Assembly: GCF_001423485.1 (NCBI RefSeq)
Contig: NZ_LMOD01000002.1
Location: 826,520 to 890,519, forward strand
Source of the DNA: Microbacterium sp. Leaf320
Lineage (GTDB): Bacteria; Actinomycetota; Actinomycetes; Actinomycetales; Microbacteriaceae
DNA length: 64,000 bases
Reading direction: 5' to 3'
This document shows positions 26,138 through 34,463 of the stretch, piece after piece. Position numbers and translations under genes: made by a program. The notes below the pieces were generated by a model. It saw only the letters and a program-made list of their open reading frames with translations, searched no databases and was not told where the DNA came from. Position 1 is the first letter of the stretch. Each line of letters begins with the position of its first letter.

Positions 26138-26496
26138 GCGACCTCGCTGCAGCCCTCGACGTCGTCGGGGCCCGGTGGGCGCTGCTCATCGTCGAGAAGC
26201 TCCTCGACGGGCCGCAGAGGTACGGCGATCTGCAGCGCGATCTCGGGGTGCCGACGAACATGCTCGCGACGCGTCTGCGAGAACTCGAGGCGGCGGGAGT
26301 GCTCAGCAGACTTCCCCTCCGGCACAACACGCGCGCCTACGCGCTCACTGATCGAGGCGTCGCGCTCCGCGAGGCTATCGAGGCGCTCGGCCGCTGGGGC
26401 GAGGACCGATCGACTCCCACCGACCGGACACCCTCCCGCACCTCCGAGGACCGATCGACTCCCACCGACCGGACACCCTCCCGCACCTCCGAGTGA
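26134..26496 (+). CDS. HxlR-type winged-helix regulator with duplicated tail
   Basis: The 120-aa protein has one winged-helix domain: ARWALLIVEKLLDGPQRYGDL, then VPTNMLATRLRELEAAGVLSRL, and YALTDRG at the wing. This is the HxlR/MarR-like layout. The last 31 residues come from an exact 45-bp tandem duplication (26401-26445 and 26446-26490) that repeats the 15-residue EDRSTPTDRTPSRTS. GTG start overlapping the VOC stop by four bases. Regulation of its own operon is inferred. Confidence 0.85.
   Translation: MSDLAAALDVVGARWALLIVEKLLDGPQRYGDLQRDLGVPTNMLATRLRELEAAGVLSRLPLRHNTRAYALTDRGVALREAIEALGRWGEDRSTPTDRTPSRTSEDRSTPTDRTPSRTSE
26401..26490 (+). repeat. Exact 45-bp tandem duplication inside the HxlR gene
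   Basis: Two identical 45-bp units encode the regulator's C-terminal tail in frame, just before the stop. The lack of any difference suggests a recent event. Confidence 0.95.
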
Positions 26497-26552
26497 GCGC
26501 ATAGTGTGATCCATGTCATCGTGCAGGATCTCTCGTGCAAAGGAGCACTCTG

Positions 26553-27179
26553 ATGGCCGGACGCATTCTGATCGACCTCTTCATGACCCTCGACGGCGTC
26601 GCTCAGGGTCCGGGCGGCACTGACGAGGACACCTCGGGAGGGTTCGAATTCAGCGGCTGGCAGGCCGGATATCCGTCGTCGGGCATGGCAGAGACCGTCT
26701 CGCAGGGGATGCAGCAGCTCGACGCACTGCTGCTCGGGCGCCGGACGTACGACATCTTCGCCGGATACTGGCCGCATCACACCGAGGGCCCGTCCGGTGA
26801 GATCGGCCGACTGTTCGACCGGGTGCCGAAGTATGTGGCGACGCGGGATCCAGACATCACGCTCGATTGGCAGAACAGTCATCGGGTGGGTGAGGACCTC
26901 GCCGCAGAGATCGCCGAGCTGCGGGCGCAGCACCACGAGGTGCACGTGATCGGCAGCATCGACCTCGTGCACTCGCTGCTCGCCGAGGGCTTGTTCGATG
27001 AGCTCAATCTGTGGGTGTACCCGATCCTGCTCGGGGCCGGCAAGAAGGTCTTCGACGACGGCGCGCTGCCGTCGGTGCTTCGGCTGCTCGAACCGCCGGT
27101 CGCGGACGACGGCGGTGTGATGCTGCTGCGCTACGGCCGCACGGACCGCGTGCCCGAGGTCGGGACCTTCGAGGACTGA
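26553..27179 (+). CDS. RibD C-terminal/dihydrofolate reductase-like protein
   Basis: The 208-aa protein belongs to the broad DHFR-like family (RibD_C): ILIDLFMTLDGVAQGPGG at the start, LLLGRRTYDIFAGYW near residue 55, and HVIGSIDLVHSLLAEGLFDELNLWVYPILLGAGKKVF in the second half. Members are NADPH-dependent reductases of mostly unknown substrate; this is not the housekeeping folate enzyme. The ATG at 26553 has a strong AAAGGAG site (26539-26545). A TAGTGT box at 26502-26507 may be its promoter. Confidence 0.88.
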   Translation: MAGRILIDLFMTLDGVAQGPGGTDEDTSGGFEFSGWQAGYPSSGMAETVSQGMQQLDALLLGRRTYDIFAGYWPHHTEGPSGEIGRLFDRVPKYVATRDPDITLDWQNSHRVGEDLAAEIAELRAQHHEVHVIGSIDLVHSLLAEGLFDELNLWVYPILLGAGKKVFDDGALPSVLRLLEPPVADDGGVMLLRYGRTDRVPEVGTFED

Positions 27180-27190
27180 TCGGCTTCGAG

Positions 27191-28000
27191 TCAGCCGAGC
27201 AGGCGCTCGATCACCCTGGCGACGCCGTCGTCGTCGTTCGAGGTCGTGGTCTCATCTGCGGCATACTGCACGACGTCGTCGGCATCGGCCATCGCGACCC
27301 CGCGGCCCGCCCAGCGGAGCATCTCGACGTCGTTGAGCGCATCGCCGAAGGCGATCACGTCGCGGCGGTCGATCTCGAGGTGCTCGCAGAGGCGGGCGAG
27401 GCCCGTGGCCTTGGTGACGCCTTCGGCCATGACCTCGACGAACGGCGCCCCCGACAACGTGGCCTCGAAGCCGGTGAGGCCGAGGTCGCACAGCGCCTCG
27501 AACAGCGCGGACGGTGCGAGCTCCGGATGCCGGATCACGAGCTTCAGGCTCGGAGCGGCGAGCACCTGGTCGAGCCCCACCCCGCCCATCGTGCGCGGAT
27601 CGCGCTTGTGGTCTGAGAGATCCGCGATCTCGGCGTAGCCGTGCTGGGCGACGAACGTCTCGCCGCCCTCGCGCACGCTCGCGAACAACAGCCCGGGGAC
27701 GCTGGCGCGCAGCGCCTCGGCCAAGGTGCGGATCGTCTCCGCTGGCAGCTCCTCGGCGAACAGCATCCGCCCGTCGGCGAGGTGCGTCGCGTAGGCGCCG
27801 TTGCTGCACAGCGCCCATGCGTCGAAGCCGGCGCCGCTCGCGATCGCGCGCAGGCCGATCGGCTGGCGAGCGGTGACCGGCACCACGTGGATGCCGCGGG
27901 CCCGCGCCTGATCGAGTGCCGCCCGCGTGCGCACGGAGACGTCGGATGCCGACGTCAGCAGAGTGCCGTCCAGGTCGGTGGCGATCAGGCGCAGGGTCAT
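27191..28000 (-). CDS. HAD-superfamily Cof-type phosphatase
   Basis: The 269-aa hydrolase has the HAD nucleophile motif DLDGTLL near residue 8, the SNGAY motif II region, a type IIB cap, the lysine before KATGLARL, and GDALNDVEML as motif IV. Such enzymes dephosphorylate sugar phosphates or nucleotides such as FMN precursors. The ATG at 28000 gives the normal start; a TTG at 28027 would add nine residues. It follows exonuclease III by about 40 bases and may share its transcript. Confidence 0.88.
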   Translation of the reverse strand: MTLRLIATDLDGTLLTSASDVSVRTRAALDQARARGIHVVPVTARQPIGLRAIASGAGFDAWALCSNGAYATHLADGRMLFAEELPAETIRTLAEALRASVPGLLFASVREGGETFVAQHGYAEIADLSDHKRDPRTMGGVGLDQVLAAPSLKLVIRHPELAPSALFEALCDLGLTGFEATLSGAPFVEVMAEGVTKATGLARLCEHLEIDRRDVIAFGDALNDVEMLRWAGRGVAMADADDVVQYAADETTTSNDDDGVARVIERLLG

Positions 28001-28037
28001 CCGTGTCGTCTCGCTTCGCTCGCTCAACGGCCGACGG

Positions 28038-28883
28038 TCAGGAGAAGATCATCGGCAGGTCGTCGTCTTCTTCAGCGCCGCCGAGGTCGAACTCGACGAC
28101 CACGGGGACGTGGTCGCTCGGCTGCTCGCCCTTGCGCTCGTCGCGGTGGATCGAAGCGCCGGTGACCGCATCTGCAAGCGTCTTCGAGCCGAGGACGAAG
28201 TCGATGCGCACGCCCTCGTTGCGCGGGAACTTCAGGCGCTGGTAGTCCCAGTAGGTGAATCCCTCGGGGACCAGCGGTCGCACCACGTCGGTGAGGCCCG
28301 CGTCGGCGAACGCGAAGAACGCCTGACGCTCCTGGGGGGAGACGTGCGTCGAGACGCCCTCGACGATGTCGGGGTCGCCGTTGTCCTTGTCGAACGGGAT
28401 GATGTTGAAGTCGCCGACCAGTGCGAGAGGCAGATCGGGGTTCGCCGACAGCTCGGCGGCGGTAGCCTTCTTCAGCTCCTCGAGCCAGTGCAGCTTGTAC
28501 GTGTAGTGCGGGTCCTCGAGCGAGCGGCCGTTCGGCACATACAGGCTCCACACGCGCACGCCGTCGACGAGCACGCCGAGTGCGCGTGCTTCGAGCGGAG
28601 CATCCGGACCCTCATGCCCCTTGGCGAAGCCCGGCATGCCGTCGAAAGACGTGCGGACGTCGGTGATCGGCAGGCGGCTCGCGATCGCGACGCCGTTCCA
28701 CTGATTCAGGCCGTGCACCTCGACGTGATAGCCCGCCTCTTCGAACGGCCCGTACGGGAACTGCTCGGGCTTGCACTTGATCTCCTGCATCGCCAGCACG
28801 TCGATGTCCTCGCGGACGGCGAACTCGACGGTGCGGGTGACACGGGTGCGGATGGAGTTGACGTTCCAGGTGGCCAAGCGCAT
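28038..28883 (-). CDS. xthA: Exodeoxyribonuclease III / AP endonuclease
   Basis: This 281-aa EEP-fold nuclease acts in base excision repair by cutting at abasic sites and trimming 3' ends. It shows WNVNSIRTR at the N-terminus, the metal Glu in MQEIKCKPEQFP, the catalytic GDFNI, DFVLGS and the terminal SDHVPVVV histidine motif. The ATG at 28883 is preceded by TAGGCT (28890-28895) with a six-base gap. It is divergent from pyrE, with the two leaderless promoters back to back in 37 bases. Confidence 0.93.
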   Translation of the reverse strand: MRLATWNVNSIRTRVTRTVEFAVREDIDVLAMQEIKCKPEQFPYGPFEEAGYHVEVHGLNQWNGVAIASRLPITDVRTSFDGMPGFAKGHEGPDAPLEARALGVLVDGVRVWSLYVPNGRSLEDPHYTYKLHWLEELKKATAAELSANPDLPLALVGDFNIIPFDKDNGDPDIVEGVSTHVSPQERQAFFAFADAGLTDVVRPLVPEGFTYWDYQRLKFPRNEGVRIDFVLGSKTLADAVTGASIHRDERKGEQPSDHVPVVVEFDLGGAEEDDDLPMIFS

Positions 28884-28889
28884 GCGTCA

Positions 28890-28913
28890 AGCCTAGGGCC
28901 CACCTCCTACACT
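28890..28913. promoter_or_regulatory. Back-to-back leaderless promoters of xthA and pyrE
   Basis: The xthA -10 box TAGGCT (minus strand, 28890-28895) lies six bases from its ATG. The pyrE box TACACT (28908-28913) lies seven bases from its GTG. Only 37 bases separate the two start codons, so the -35 regions must overlap. Confidence 0.7.
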
Positions 28914-28920
28914 GGATGCC

Positions 28921-29481
28921 GTGACCGCACTCGACGCAGACCGCCAGACCCTCCTCGACCTGATCAAGGACGAGGCCGTGTTCCACGGAGACTTCACGCT
29001 CTCGAGCGGCAAGAAGGCGACGTACTACGTCGACATGCGAAAGCTGACGCTCGATCACCGCGCAGCTCCCGCGATCGGCCGCATCATGCTCGACCTCATC
29101 GGCGATCTCGACGTGGTCGCGGTCGGTGGCCTGACCCTCGGGGCCGACCCCATCGCGAACTCGGTGCTGCACGCCTCGGTCGCCGCCGACGAGCCGCTCG
29201 ACGCCTTCGTCGTGCGCAAGGAGCCCAAGGACCACGGCCGCGGTCGCCAGATCGAGGGCGCCGACGTCAAGGGCAAGCGCGTCGTCGTGCTCGAAGACAC
29301 CTCGACGACCGGGCAGTCGGCGCTCAAGGCCGTCGAGGCGCTTCGCAAGGAGGGTGCCGAGATCGTCGCCGTCGCCGTGATCGTCGACCGCAAGACCGGC
29401 GCTCAGGCCGCGATCGAAGCCGAGGGCCTCGAATGGCGCGCCGCCTTCGACCTCGACGACCTCGGACTCGAACCGCAGTGA
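28921..29481 (+). CDS. pyrE: Orotate phosphoribosyltransferase
   Basis: PyrE joins orotate to PRPP to make OMP in pyrimidine synthesis. The 186-aa protein has FTLSSGKKATYYVDMRK near the N-terminus and the PRPP-binding motif as VVVLEDTSTTGQSALKAVE (near residue 122; the usual VxxDDxxTTG reads LEDTSTTG). The GTG at 28921 is fixed by the TACACT box seven bases upstream. Its stop overlaps the ROK gene start by four bases (GTGA). Confidence 0.93.
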   Translation: MTALDADRQTLLDLIKDEAVFHGDFTLSSGKKATYYVDMRKLTLDHRAAPAIGRIMLDLIGDLDVVAVGGLTLGADPIANSVLHASVAADEPLDAFVVRKEPKDHGRGRQIEGADVKGKRVVVLEDTSTTGQSALKAVEALRKEGAEIVAVAVIVDRKTGAQAAIEAEGLEWRAAFDLDDLGLEPQ

Positions 29482-30380
29482 CCCGCTACGCCCTGGCCGT
29501 CGACGTCGGCGGCACCAAGATGGAGGCCGCGCTCGTGAGCGAGCACGGCGAGCTGGTGCGGGGAAGCCGCAGCCGCCGAGCGACTGGCCGGGATGCCACT
29601 CCCGCGTCGCTCGACGACGCGATCGCGACAGTGATCGCACACGCGCTCTCCCGTCTCCCCGACGACGCCGAACTCATCGGTGCAGGCATCGGCAGCGCCG
29701 GGCCGATCGACCGGAACGTCGGCCAGATCCTCCCCGTGAACATGCCTGCAGCCCGCGGGTACGGTCTCAAGGATGCGGTGCGCACGACCGCCTCCCGGAT
29801 CCTCGGCCGCGCGCTGCCCACGGTCTTCGGTCACGACGGCGGCGCTCTCGCTCTCGCCGAGTCGTGGTTGGGCGCCACGCAGGATGCCGGTGCGTCACTG
29901 TCGATCGTCGTCTCGACCGGCGTCGGCGGAGGTTTCGTCGTCAACGGCGCGTACATCCCCGGCGCCACCGGCAACGCCGGACATCTCGGTCAGGTGCGCC
30001 GCGAGGGCGGGCTGACGCTCGAGGAGATCGCCTCGGGGCCGGCCAGCGCCGCCTGGGCGCAGCAGCAGGGCTGGACGGGGGCCACTGGCGAGGATCTCGC
30101 GAAGGATGCCGCTGCCGGCGACGCCGTCGCGCGCGCCGCGATCGAGCGGTCGGCGAAGGCCGTGGGCGAGGCGCTCGCAGACGCCGCGACCCTCGTGGAC
30201 CTCGACATGGTGGCGATCGGCGGCGGATTCTCGCGGGTGTCGGCAGACTACATCGACCTCGTGCAGCAGGCCCTCACCGCGAGCGCGGCGCATGAGTACT
30301 CGCGGCGCACCCGCGTCGTACGCTCGGGTCTCGGCGACGAGGGACCGCTCATCGGCGCCGCGGCGCTCGCCCTGCGCTGA
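29478..30380 (+). CDS. ROK-family sugar kinase-like protein lacking the zinc motif
   Basis: The 300-aa protein has the ROK/hexokinase fold: DVGGTKMEAALV (phosphate 1), GIGSAGPIDRN, VFGHDGGALALAESWLG (with the HD catalytic pair), and STGVGGGFVVNG. The region that normally carries the CxCGxxGC zinc motif reads GHLGQVRREGGLTLEEIASG with no cysteines. Glucokinase activity is therefore possible but not secure. There is no N-terminal helix-turn-helix, so it is not a ROK repressor. GTG start coupled to pyrE. Confidence 0.85.
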   Translation: MTRYALAVDVGGTKMEAALVSEHGELVRGSRSRRATGRDATPASLDDAIATVIAHALSRLPDDAELIGAGIGSAGPIDRNVGQILPVNMPAARGYGLKDAVRTTASRILGRALPTVFGHDGGALALAESWLGATQDAGASLSIVVSTGVGGGFVVNGAYIPGATGNAGHLGQVRREGGLTLEEIASGPASAAWAQQQGWTGATGEDLAKDAAAGDAVARAAIERSAKAVGEALADAATLVDLDMVAIGGGFSRVSADYIDLVQQALTASAAHEYSRRTRVVRSGLGDEGPLIGAAALALR

Positions 30381-30398
30381 CGTCGGCGTAGACCAGGG

Positions 30399-30728
30399 TC
30401 AGCGGGCCGCGACGATCAGGTGGCGCTGCGGCCCTTCGATGCGGGCCATCGCGATCTTGAGTTCGGTCGTGTCGGCGGCGACCGCATCGATCCGGGCGCC
30501 GAGCCTCTGCTCGACTCCGTCGATGCGAGCACCGAGTCCCTCCTCGACTCCGTCGATGCGAGCGCCGAGTCTCTGCTCGACTCCGTCGATGCGAGCGCCG
30601 AGTCTCTCCTCGACGCGGTCGGATCTGCGGATGCACCAGGCGAAGCCCGCGACCATGGTGCCGCCCAGAGTCAGAAGGAGTCCCACTGTACTGAGGACGA
30701 TCGCGATGATCTCTGCGGACACGAACAT
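30399..30728 (-). CDS. Membrane-anchored coiled-coil protein with 11-residue repeats (family copy A)
   Basis: The 109-aa protein has one N-terminal TM helix (AIVLSTVGLLLTLGGTMVAGF) followed by four 11-residue repeats of VEQRLGARIDG. It ends AMARIEGPQRHLIVAAR. Eleven-residue (hendecad) repeats form long coiled coils. Two relatives lie in this window at 40178 and 54724, and copy C shares the R-(I/L)-E-G-P near the end. The ATG at 30728 has CAGAAT (30735-30740) exactly six bases upstream, as in the other copies. Function unknown. Confidence 0.8.
   Translation of the reverse strand: MFVSAEIIAIVLSTVGLLLTLGGTMVAGFAWCIRRSDRVEERLGARIDGVEQRLGARIDGVEEGLGARIDGVEQRLGARIDAVAADTTELKIAMARIEGPQRHLIVAAR
30481..30617 (-). 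repeat. 33-bp tandem repeats encoding hendecads (copy A)
   Basis: About four near-identical 33-bp units (CTCCGTCGATGCGAGCGCCG core) run in frame through the coding region of the coiled-coil gene and encode its 11-residue repeats. Confidence 0.85.
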
Positions 30729-30926
30729 GCTCCCATTCTGCGGGTGGAGGGTGGAGTCTCGCAGAATGCTACGCAGCCGTCGGAGAGGAGATGTCGACAT
30801 GCGCGTACGTCGCCGACCGGCGTGGAGGACGCGTCCCGAAAGGTCATCGGTGCAGAAGAGATCCCTTCCGTTCGCCTCCCTAACAAAAGCGGCCTACGCT
30901 CGTAGCAGGCGACGGAAGGAACACTC

Positions 30927-32096
30927 ATGCGCGTACTCGGACTGCTCTCGGGCACCTCGCACGACGGCATCGACGTCACGGTCGTGGACTTCGACGAGAG
31001 CGACGGAGCCCTGCGCGGCACGGTGCTGCACGAGGACAGCGTTGCGTACGATCCCGAACTGCGGGCTCGCCTCGTCGCCGCGCTGCCGCCCGCACCCACG
31101 ACGTTCGCCGAGGTCTGCGAGCTCGACACGCTGATCGGGCAGGCCTTCGCCGAGGTCGCCGCCACAGCATCCGACGCGGTCGGGGGAGTGGATGCCGTGT
31201 GCACGCACGGCCAGACGGTCTTCCACTGGGTCGCCGATGGCCACGCGCTCGGCACTCTGCAGATCGGCCAGCCCGCCTGGATCGCCGAGCGGGTGGGCGC
31301 GCCCGTGGTGTCTGACGTCCGCATCCGCGACATCACTGCCGGCGGCCACGGTGCCCCTCTCGTGTCGTTCCTCGACGAACTGCTGCTGCGCGGCCGCGCG
31401 GGAGTCTCGGCTGCGGTGAATCTCGGCGGTATCGCCAACATGACAGTGGTGGGCCCCGACGGCCTGTCGGCCTATGACATCGGTCCGGCGAACGCGCTGG
31501 TCGATGCGGTCGTCGTGGCAGAGGGACTGAACGATCGCGGGTACGACGCGGATGCCGCCGTCGCGCGCACCGGCGCCGTCGACGAGGAGCTCCTCGCAGC
31601 TCTTCTCGCCGACCCGTACTACTCGCTCGCAGCCCCCAAGAGCACCGGCAAGGAGCACTTCCATCTCGACTACGTGCGCGCCCACGTCGATCGCCTCACG
31701 GGCTCCTCGGGCCGCGCGCTCTCCGTCGCCGACCTCGTGCGGACCCTCACCGAGCTGACGGTGCGAACGGTCGCGCAGGACGTCCTGGCTGCGGGCATCC
31801 GCTTCCTCGCGGTCTCGGGCGGCGGATGCCACAACCCGCTGATCATGCAAGGGCTCCGCGCCGCGCTCCCCGATGTCGAGGTCGTGCTCGCCGACGAGCT
31901 CGGCGCGTCCGTCGACAGCAAGGAGGCGATCCTTTTCGCGCTCATCGGCTGGTGCACGATGCACGGCGTGGCCGCGGTGACGCCCGGAGGCACCGGAGCG
32001 CGTGCGCCGCGCATTCTCGGCACGATCACCCCTGGCACAGGGCCGCTGCGGATGCCGCAGCCGGTCGAGCGCGTGCTCAGCCTGACCCTGGCCTGA
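30927..32096 (+). CDS. anmK: Anhydro-N-acetylmuramic acid kinase
   Basis: AnmK phosphorylates and opens 1,6-anhydro-MurNAc during recycling of cell-wall fragments. The 389-aa protein begins VLGLLSGTSHDGIDV (ATP/phosphate loop) and contains CTHGQTVFHW, VNLGGIANMT, YDIGPANALVDA and the C-terminal SGGGCHNP segment, all in family order. Start ATG with a GGAAGGAAC ribosome site. No murQ or other recycling gene is nearby. Confidence 0.93.
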   Translation: MRVLGLLSGTSHDGIDVTVVDFDESDGALRGTVLHEDSVAYDPELRARLVAALPPAPTTFAEVCELDTLIGQAFAEVAATASDAVGGVDAVCTHGQTVFHWVADGHALGTLQIGQPAWIAERVGAPVVSDVRIRDITAGGHGAPLVSFLDELLLRGRAGVSAAVNLGGIANMTVVGPDGLSAYDIGPANALVDAVVVAEGLNDRGYDADAAVARTGAVDEELLAALLADPYYSLAAPKSTGKEHFHLDYVRAHVDRLTGSSGRALSVADLVRTLTELTVRTVAQDVLAAGIRFLAVSGGGCHNPLIMQGLRAALPDVEVVLADELGASVDSKEAILFALIGWCTMHGVAAVTPGGTGARAPRILGTITPGTGPLRMPQPVERVLSLTLA

Positions 32097-32121
32097 CCAA
32101 GAGGTCGGCGGACGATCGCGC

Positions 32122-32292
32122 TCAGCGCTTGCGGTCGTCGTCGTCCCAGGGGCCTTCCCACCAGCCGGCACGGCCATCGCCCTCGCCGTCTCCGCCGCGA
32201 CGGCGTGAGCGCCAGAACTGCACGACGAACACCGTCAGCGTGCTGAGAAGGATCAGGAAGACCACCAGGAAGAGCAGATCCGACTGGTTCAT
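32122..32292 (-). CDS. Small membrane protein, 56 aa
   Basis: One N-terminal TM helix (LLFLVVFLILLSTLTVFVVQF) is followed by a basic then acidic, Trp-containing tail (WWEGPWDDDD). Its ATG overlaps the stop of the YdeI-like gene by four bases (ATGA), which supports a real, coupled gene. Function unknown. Confidence 0.7.
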   Translation of the reverse strand: MNQSDLLFLVVFLILLSTLTVFVVQFWRSRRRGGDGEGDGRAGWWEGPWDDDDRKR

Positions 32293-32858
32293 GGGCGTTT
32301 CCCCTCCGCGGCATCCGCCACGATCTTGGCGATCCGCGCCGCGCGCGTCTCTGCGCGCTTGGCCATCGCGATGTGTGTGAGGCCGAACTTCTTGACCGAT
32401 TTCGGGAAGGCATCCCAGTTCGCGCGCGCGGGGGGCACGGCATCCAGCGCCTCGGTCAGCTCGTCGGGCTCGATGCCCGCCTCGGGGCCGTCGAGCACAG
32501 TCCAGGATCCGTCGGCCTTCGCGGCCTCGAGTACGCGGATGCCGGCCGGAGCGAGCAATCCGGCGGCCTCGAGGTCGACCAGACGCGCCTTGTTCGTCGC
32601 CGCCCACCCGCTGCCGCGGCGCCGGGGCGAGAACCACTGCCCGACGGTCTGATCGTCGAAGGTGCGCACCGGGCCGTCGATCCATCCGAAGCACAGCGCC
32701 TGGCGCACGGCATCCTCGTATCCGACGCCGTCCGCGCGGGCGCCGCGCACGCTCAGCAGCCAGACTCCGGCGGTGCGCTCGTGATGCTCCTCGAGCCAGG
32801 CGCGCCAGACGGCGGCATCCGCTGCGACGACACGCTCTCCCTCGTCGAGCGCACCCAT
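32289..32858 (-). CDS. YdeI/OmpD-associated family protein
   Basis: The 189-aa protein matches the YdeI layout: WLEEHHERTAGVWL at residues 20-35, the Trp/Asp signature FGWIDGPVRTFDD with YEDAVRQAL before it, SPRRRGSGWAATNK near residue 85, and the C-terminal NWDAFPKSVKKF plus RAARIAKIV segment. Family members are linked to bacteriocin or metal stress; the biochemical activity is not known. ATG start one base after the stop of the gene upstream on this strand. Confidence 0.85.
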   Translation of the reverse strand: MGALDEGERVVAADAAVWRAWLEEHHERTAGVWLLSVRGARADGVGYEDAVRQALCFGWIDGPVRTFDDQTVGQWFSPRRRGSGWAATNKARLVDLEAAGLLAPAGIRVLEAAKADGSWTVLDGPEAGIEPDELTEALDAVPPARANWDAFPKSVKKFGLTHIAMAKRAETRAARIAKIVADAAEGKRP

Positions 32859-32859
32859 G

Positions 32860-33669
32860 TCAGTCCTCGTCGAGCGTCGGGATCGACTCGGTGACGGTCG
32901 GCAGCAGTTCGGCGACCGAATCGACGATCTCGTCGGGGCGGAACGGGTACTTCTCGACCTCGGCCTGGTCGCTGATGCCGGTCATGACCAGCACGGTGTG
33001 CAGGCCCGCCTCGATGCCGGCGATGATGTCGGTGTCCATGCGGTCGCCGATCATGCCCGTCTTCTTCGAGTGCGCGCCGATCTTGTTCAGGGCCGAGCGG
33101 AACATCATCGGGTTCGGCTTGCCGACGACGTACGGCTCCTTGCCGGTCGCCTTGGTGATGAGGGCGGCGATCGCGCCGGTGGCCGGCATCACGCCGTCGG
33201 CCGACGGGCCCGTGGCATCGGGGTTCGTGACGATGAAGCGCGCGCCTCTGATGATGAGGCGGATCGCCTTGGTGATCGCCTCGAACGAGTAGTTGCGGGT
33301 CTCGCCGACGACCACGAAGTCGGGGTTCGTCTCGGTCATGATGAACCCGGCCTCGTGCAGGGCGGTCAGGATGCCGGCCTCGCCGATCACGAAGGCCGAG
33401 CCGCCCGGCAGCTGCTGCGCGAGGAAGTCGGCGGTGGCGAGGGCCGAGGTCCAGATGCGCTCTTCGGGCACGGTCAGGCCGCTGGCCCGCAGGCGGGCCG
33501 AGAGGTCGCGCGCGGTGAAGATCGAGTTGTTCGTCAGGACCAGGTACGGGATCTCGTTCTGCTCCCATCCGGCGAGCAGCTCGGCGGCTCCGGGAATGGC
33601 GTCGTTCTCATGGACGAGCACGCCGTCCATGTCGGTGAGCCAGCATTCGATGTCATCGCGGTGTGCCAT
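32860..33669 (-). CDS. HAD-IIA hydrolase (NagD-like phosphatase)
   Basis: The 269-aa protein shows LTDMDGVLVHENDAIPGA (HAD motif I with Asp-x-Asp), YLVLTNNS as motif II, a type IIA cap, GKPNPMMF (motif III lysine) and MIGDRMDTDIIAG (motif IV). NagD relatives dephosphorylate nucleotides or sugar phosphates. I choose the ATG at 33669 (MAHRDD) because TAGGCT (33676-33681) lies exactly six bases upstream; an ATG two codons earlier is less likely. Confidence 0.88.
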   Translation of the reverse strand: MAHRDDIECWLTDMDGVLVHENDAIPGAAELLAGWEQNEIPYLVLTNNSIFTARDLSARLRASGLTVPEERIWTSALATADFLAQQLPGGSAFVIGEAGILTALHEAGFIMTETNPDFVVVGETRNYSFEAITKAIRLIIRGARFIVTNPDATGPSADGVMPATGAIAALITKATGKEPYVVGKPNPMMFRSALNKIGAHSKKTGMIGDRMDTDIIAGIEAGLHTVLVMTGISDQAEVEKYPFRPDEIVDSVAELLPTVTESIPTLDED

Positions 33670-33711
33670 GTGCACAGCCTATTGGCCCGCGGTTACGGGC
33701 AGGTGTCAGGT

Positions 33712-33790
33712 TCAGGCGCTCGTACCGGCCGCGCTCAGGCGCTGAGCCGGACGACCCAGCCCGCGCTCAGGCGCTGAGCCAGACGACCCC
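33712..33790. repeat. Echo repeats of the mntR 3' end
   Basis: The last codons and stop of mntR (read on the minus strand as ..GGCTCAGCGCCTGAGCGC) are copied 32 bases downstream (33731-33758) with one base change. A shorter third copy lies at 33712-33720. Each copy contains the palindrome GCTCAGGCGCTGAGC. Confidence 0.75.
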
Positions 33791-34399
33791 GGACGCGCCC
33801 TCGGGGAGCGTCGTCCGCGCGCCGCCGAGCTCGATGCCGGATGCCGTGATCGTGACGGTCGCGGCGACCGCGACACCTGCCGCCTCCAGCGCGCGCAACA
33901 GCTCGGGGTCGCGGTCGTCGACGCGCAGCACTTGCCCGGTGTGGCCGATCGGCGCATCGGCGAGCAGCACGAAGGGCTCGCGATCGATCGCGCCGCTCGC
34001 GTCGGGGATCGCGTCGCCGTGCGGGTCGAAACGGGGTCGCCCGAGTCGCGCATCGATGCCCTCGAGCAGTCGGTCGCTGATCGTGTGCTCGAGCACCTCG
34101 GCCTCGTCGTGCACTTCGTCCCACCCGTAGTCGAACTCCTGCACGAGCCAGGTCTCGATCAGCCGGTGGCGGCGCACCATCGCCAGGGCGCGCTGTGTTC
34201 CGGCATCCGTGAGCCGGACCGCGCCGTATGGCACGTGCGAGACGAGACCGGCGGCGGCGAGCTTCTTCACCATCTCGGTCACCGACGAGGGAGCGATGCC
34301 GAGCTTCGCCGCGAGCACCGAGGGGGTGATCGGCGCGTCCTGCCACTCGGTATGCGCGTAGACGGTCTTGAGGTAGTCGTCTGCTGCCGGGGATGCCAC
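33767..34399 (-). CDS. mntR: DtxR-family Mn/Fe-dependent repressor (MntR-like)
   Basis: The 210-aa repressor has a winged helix (residues 8-70; ITPSVLAAKLGIAPSSVTEMVKKLAAAGLVSH), a metal-binding dimerisation domain with RHRLIETWL and the E-x2-H ligand region DEAEVLEHTISDRL, and a C-terminal SH3-like domain (about 140-210). It should bind DNA when loaded with Mn2+ or Fe2+. Target inference: two near-palindromic TTTNGGCATNCCNAAA boxes flank the mntH promoter 4.5 kb away. GTG start with TAGGCT (34406-34411) six bases upstream. Its 3' end is echoed downstream. Confidence 0.88.
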   Translation of the reverse strand: MASPAADDYLKTVYAHTEWQDAPITPSVLAAKLGIAPSSVTEMVKKLAAAGLVSHVPYGAVRLTDAGTQRALAMVRRHRLIETWLVQEFDYGWDEVHDEAEVLEHTISDRLLEGIDARLGRPRFDPHGDAIPDASGAIDREPFVLLADAPIGHTGQVLRVDDRDPELLRALEAAGVAVAATVTITASGIELGGARTTLPEGASGVVWLSA

Positions 34400-34463
34400 G
34401 GGTCCAGCCTAGATCAGCGGTCGGCTGCGCTCAGGTGCGCTGGGCGCGGGCCGAGGCGGGCGC

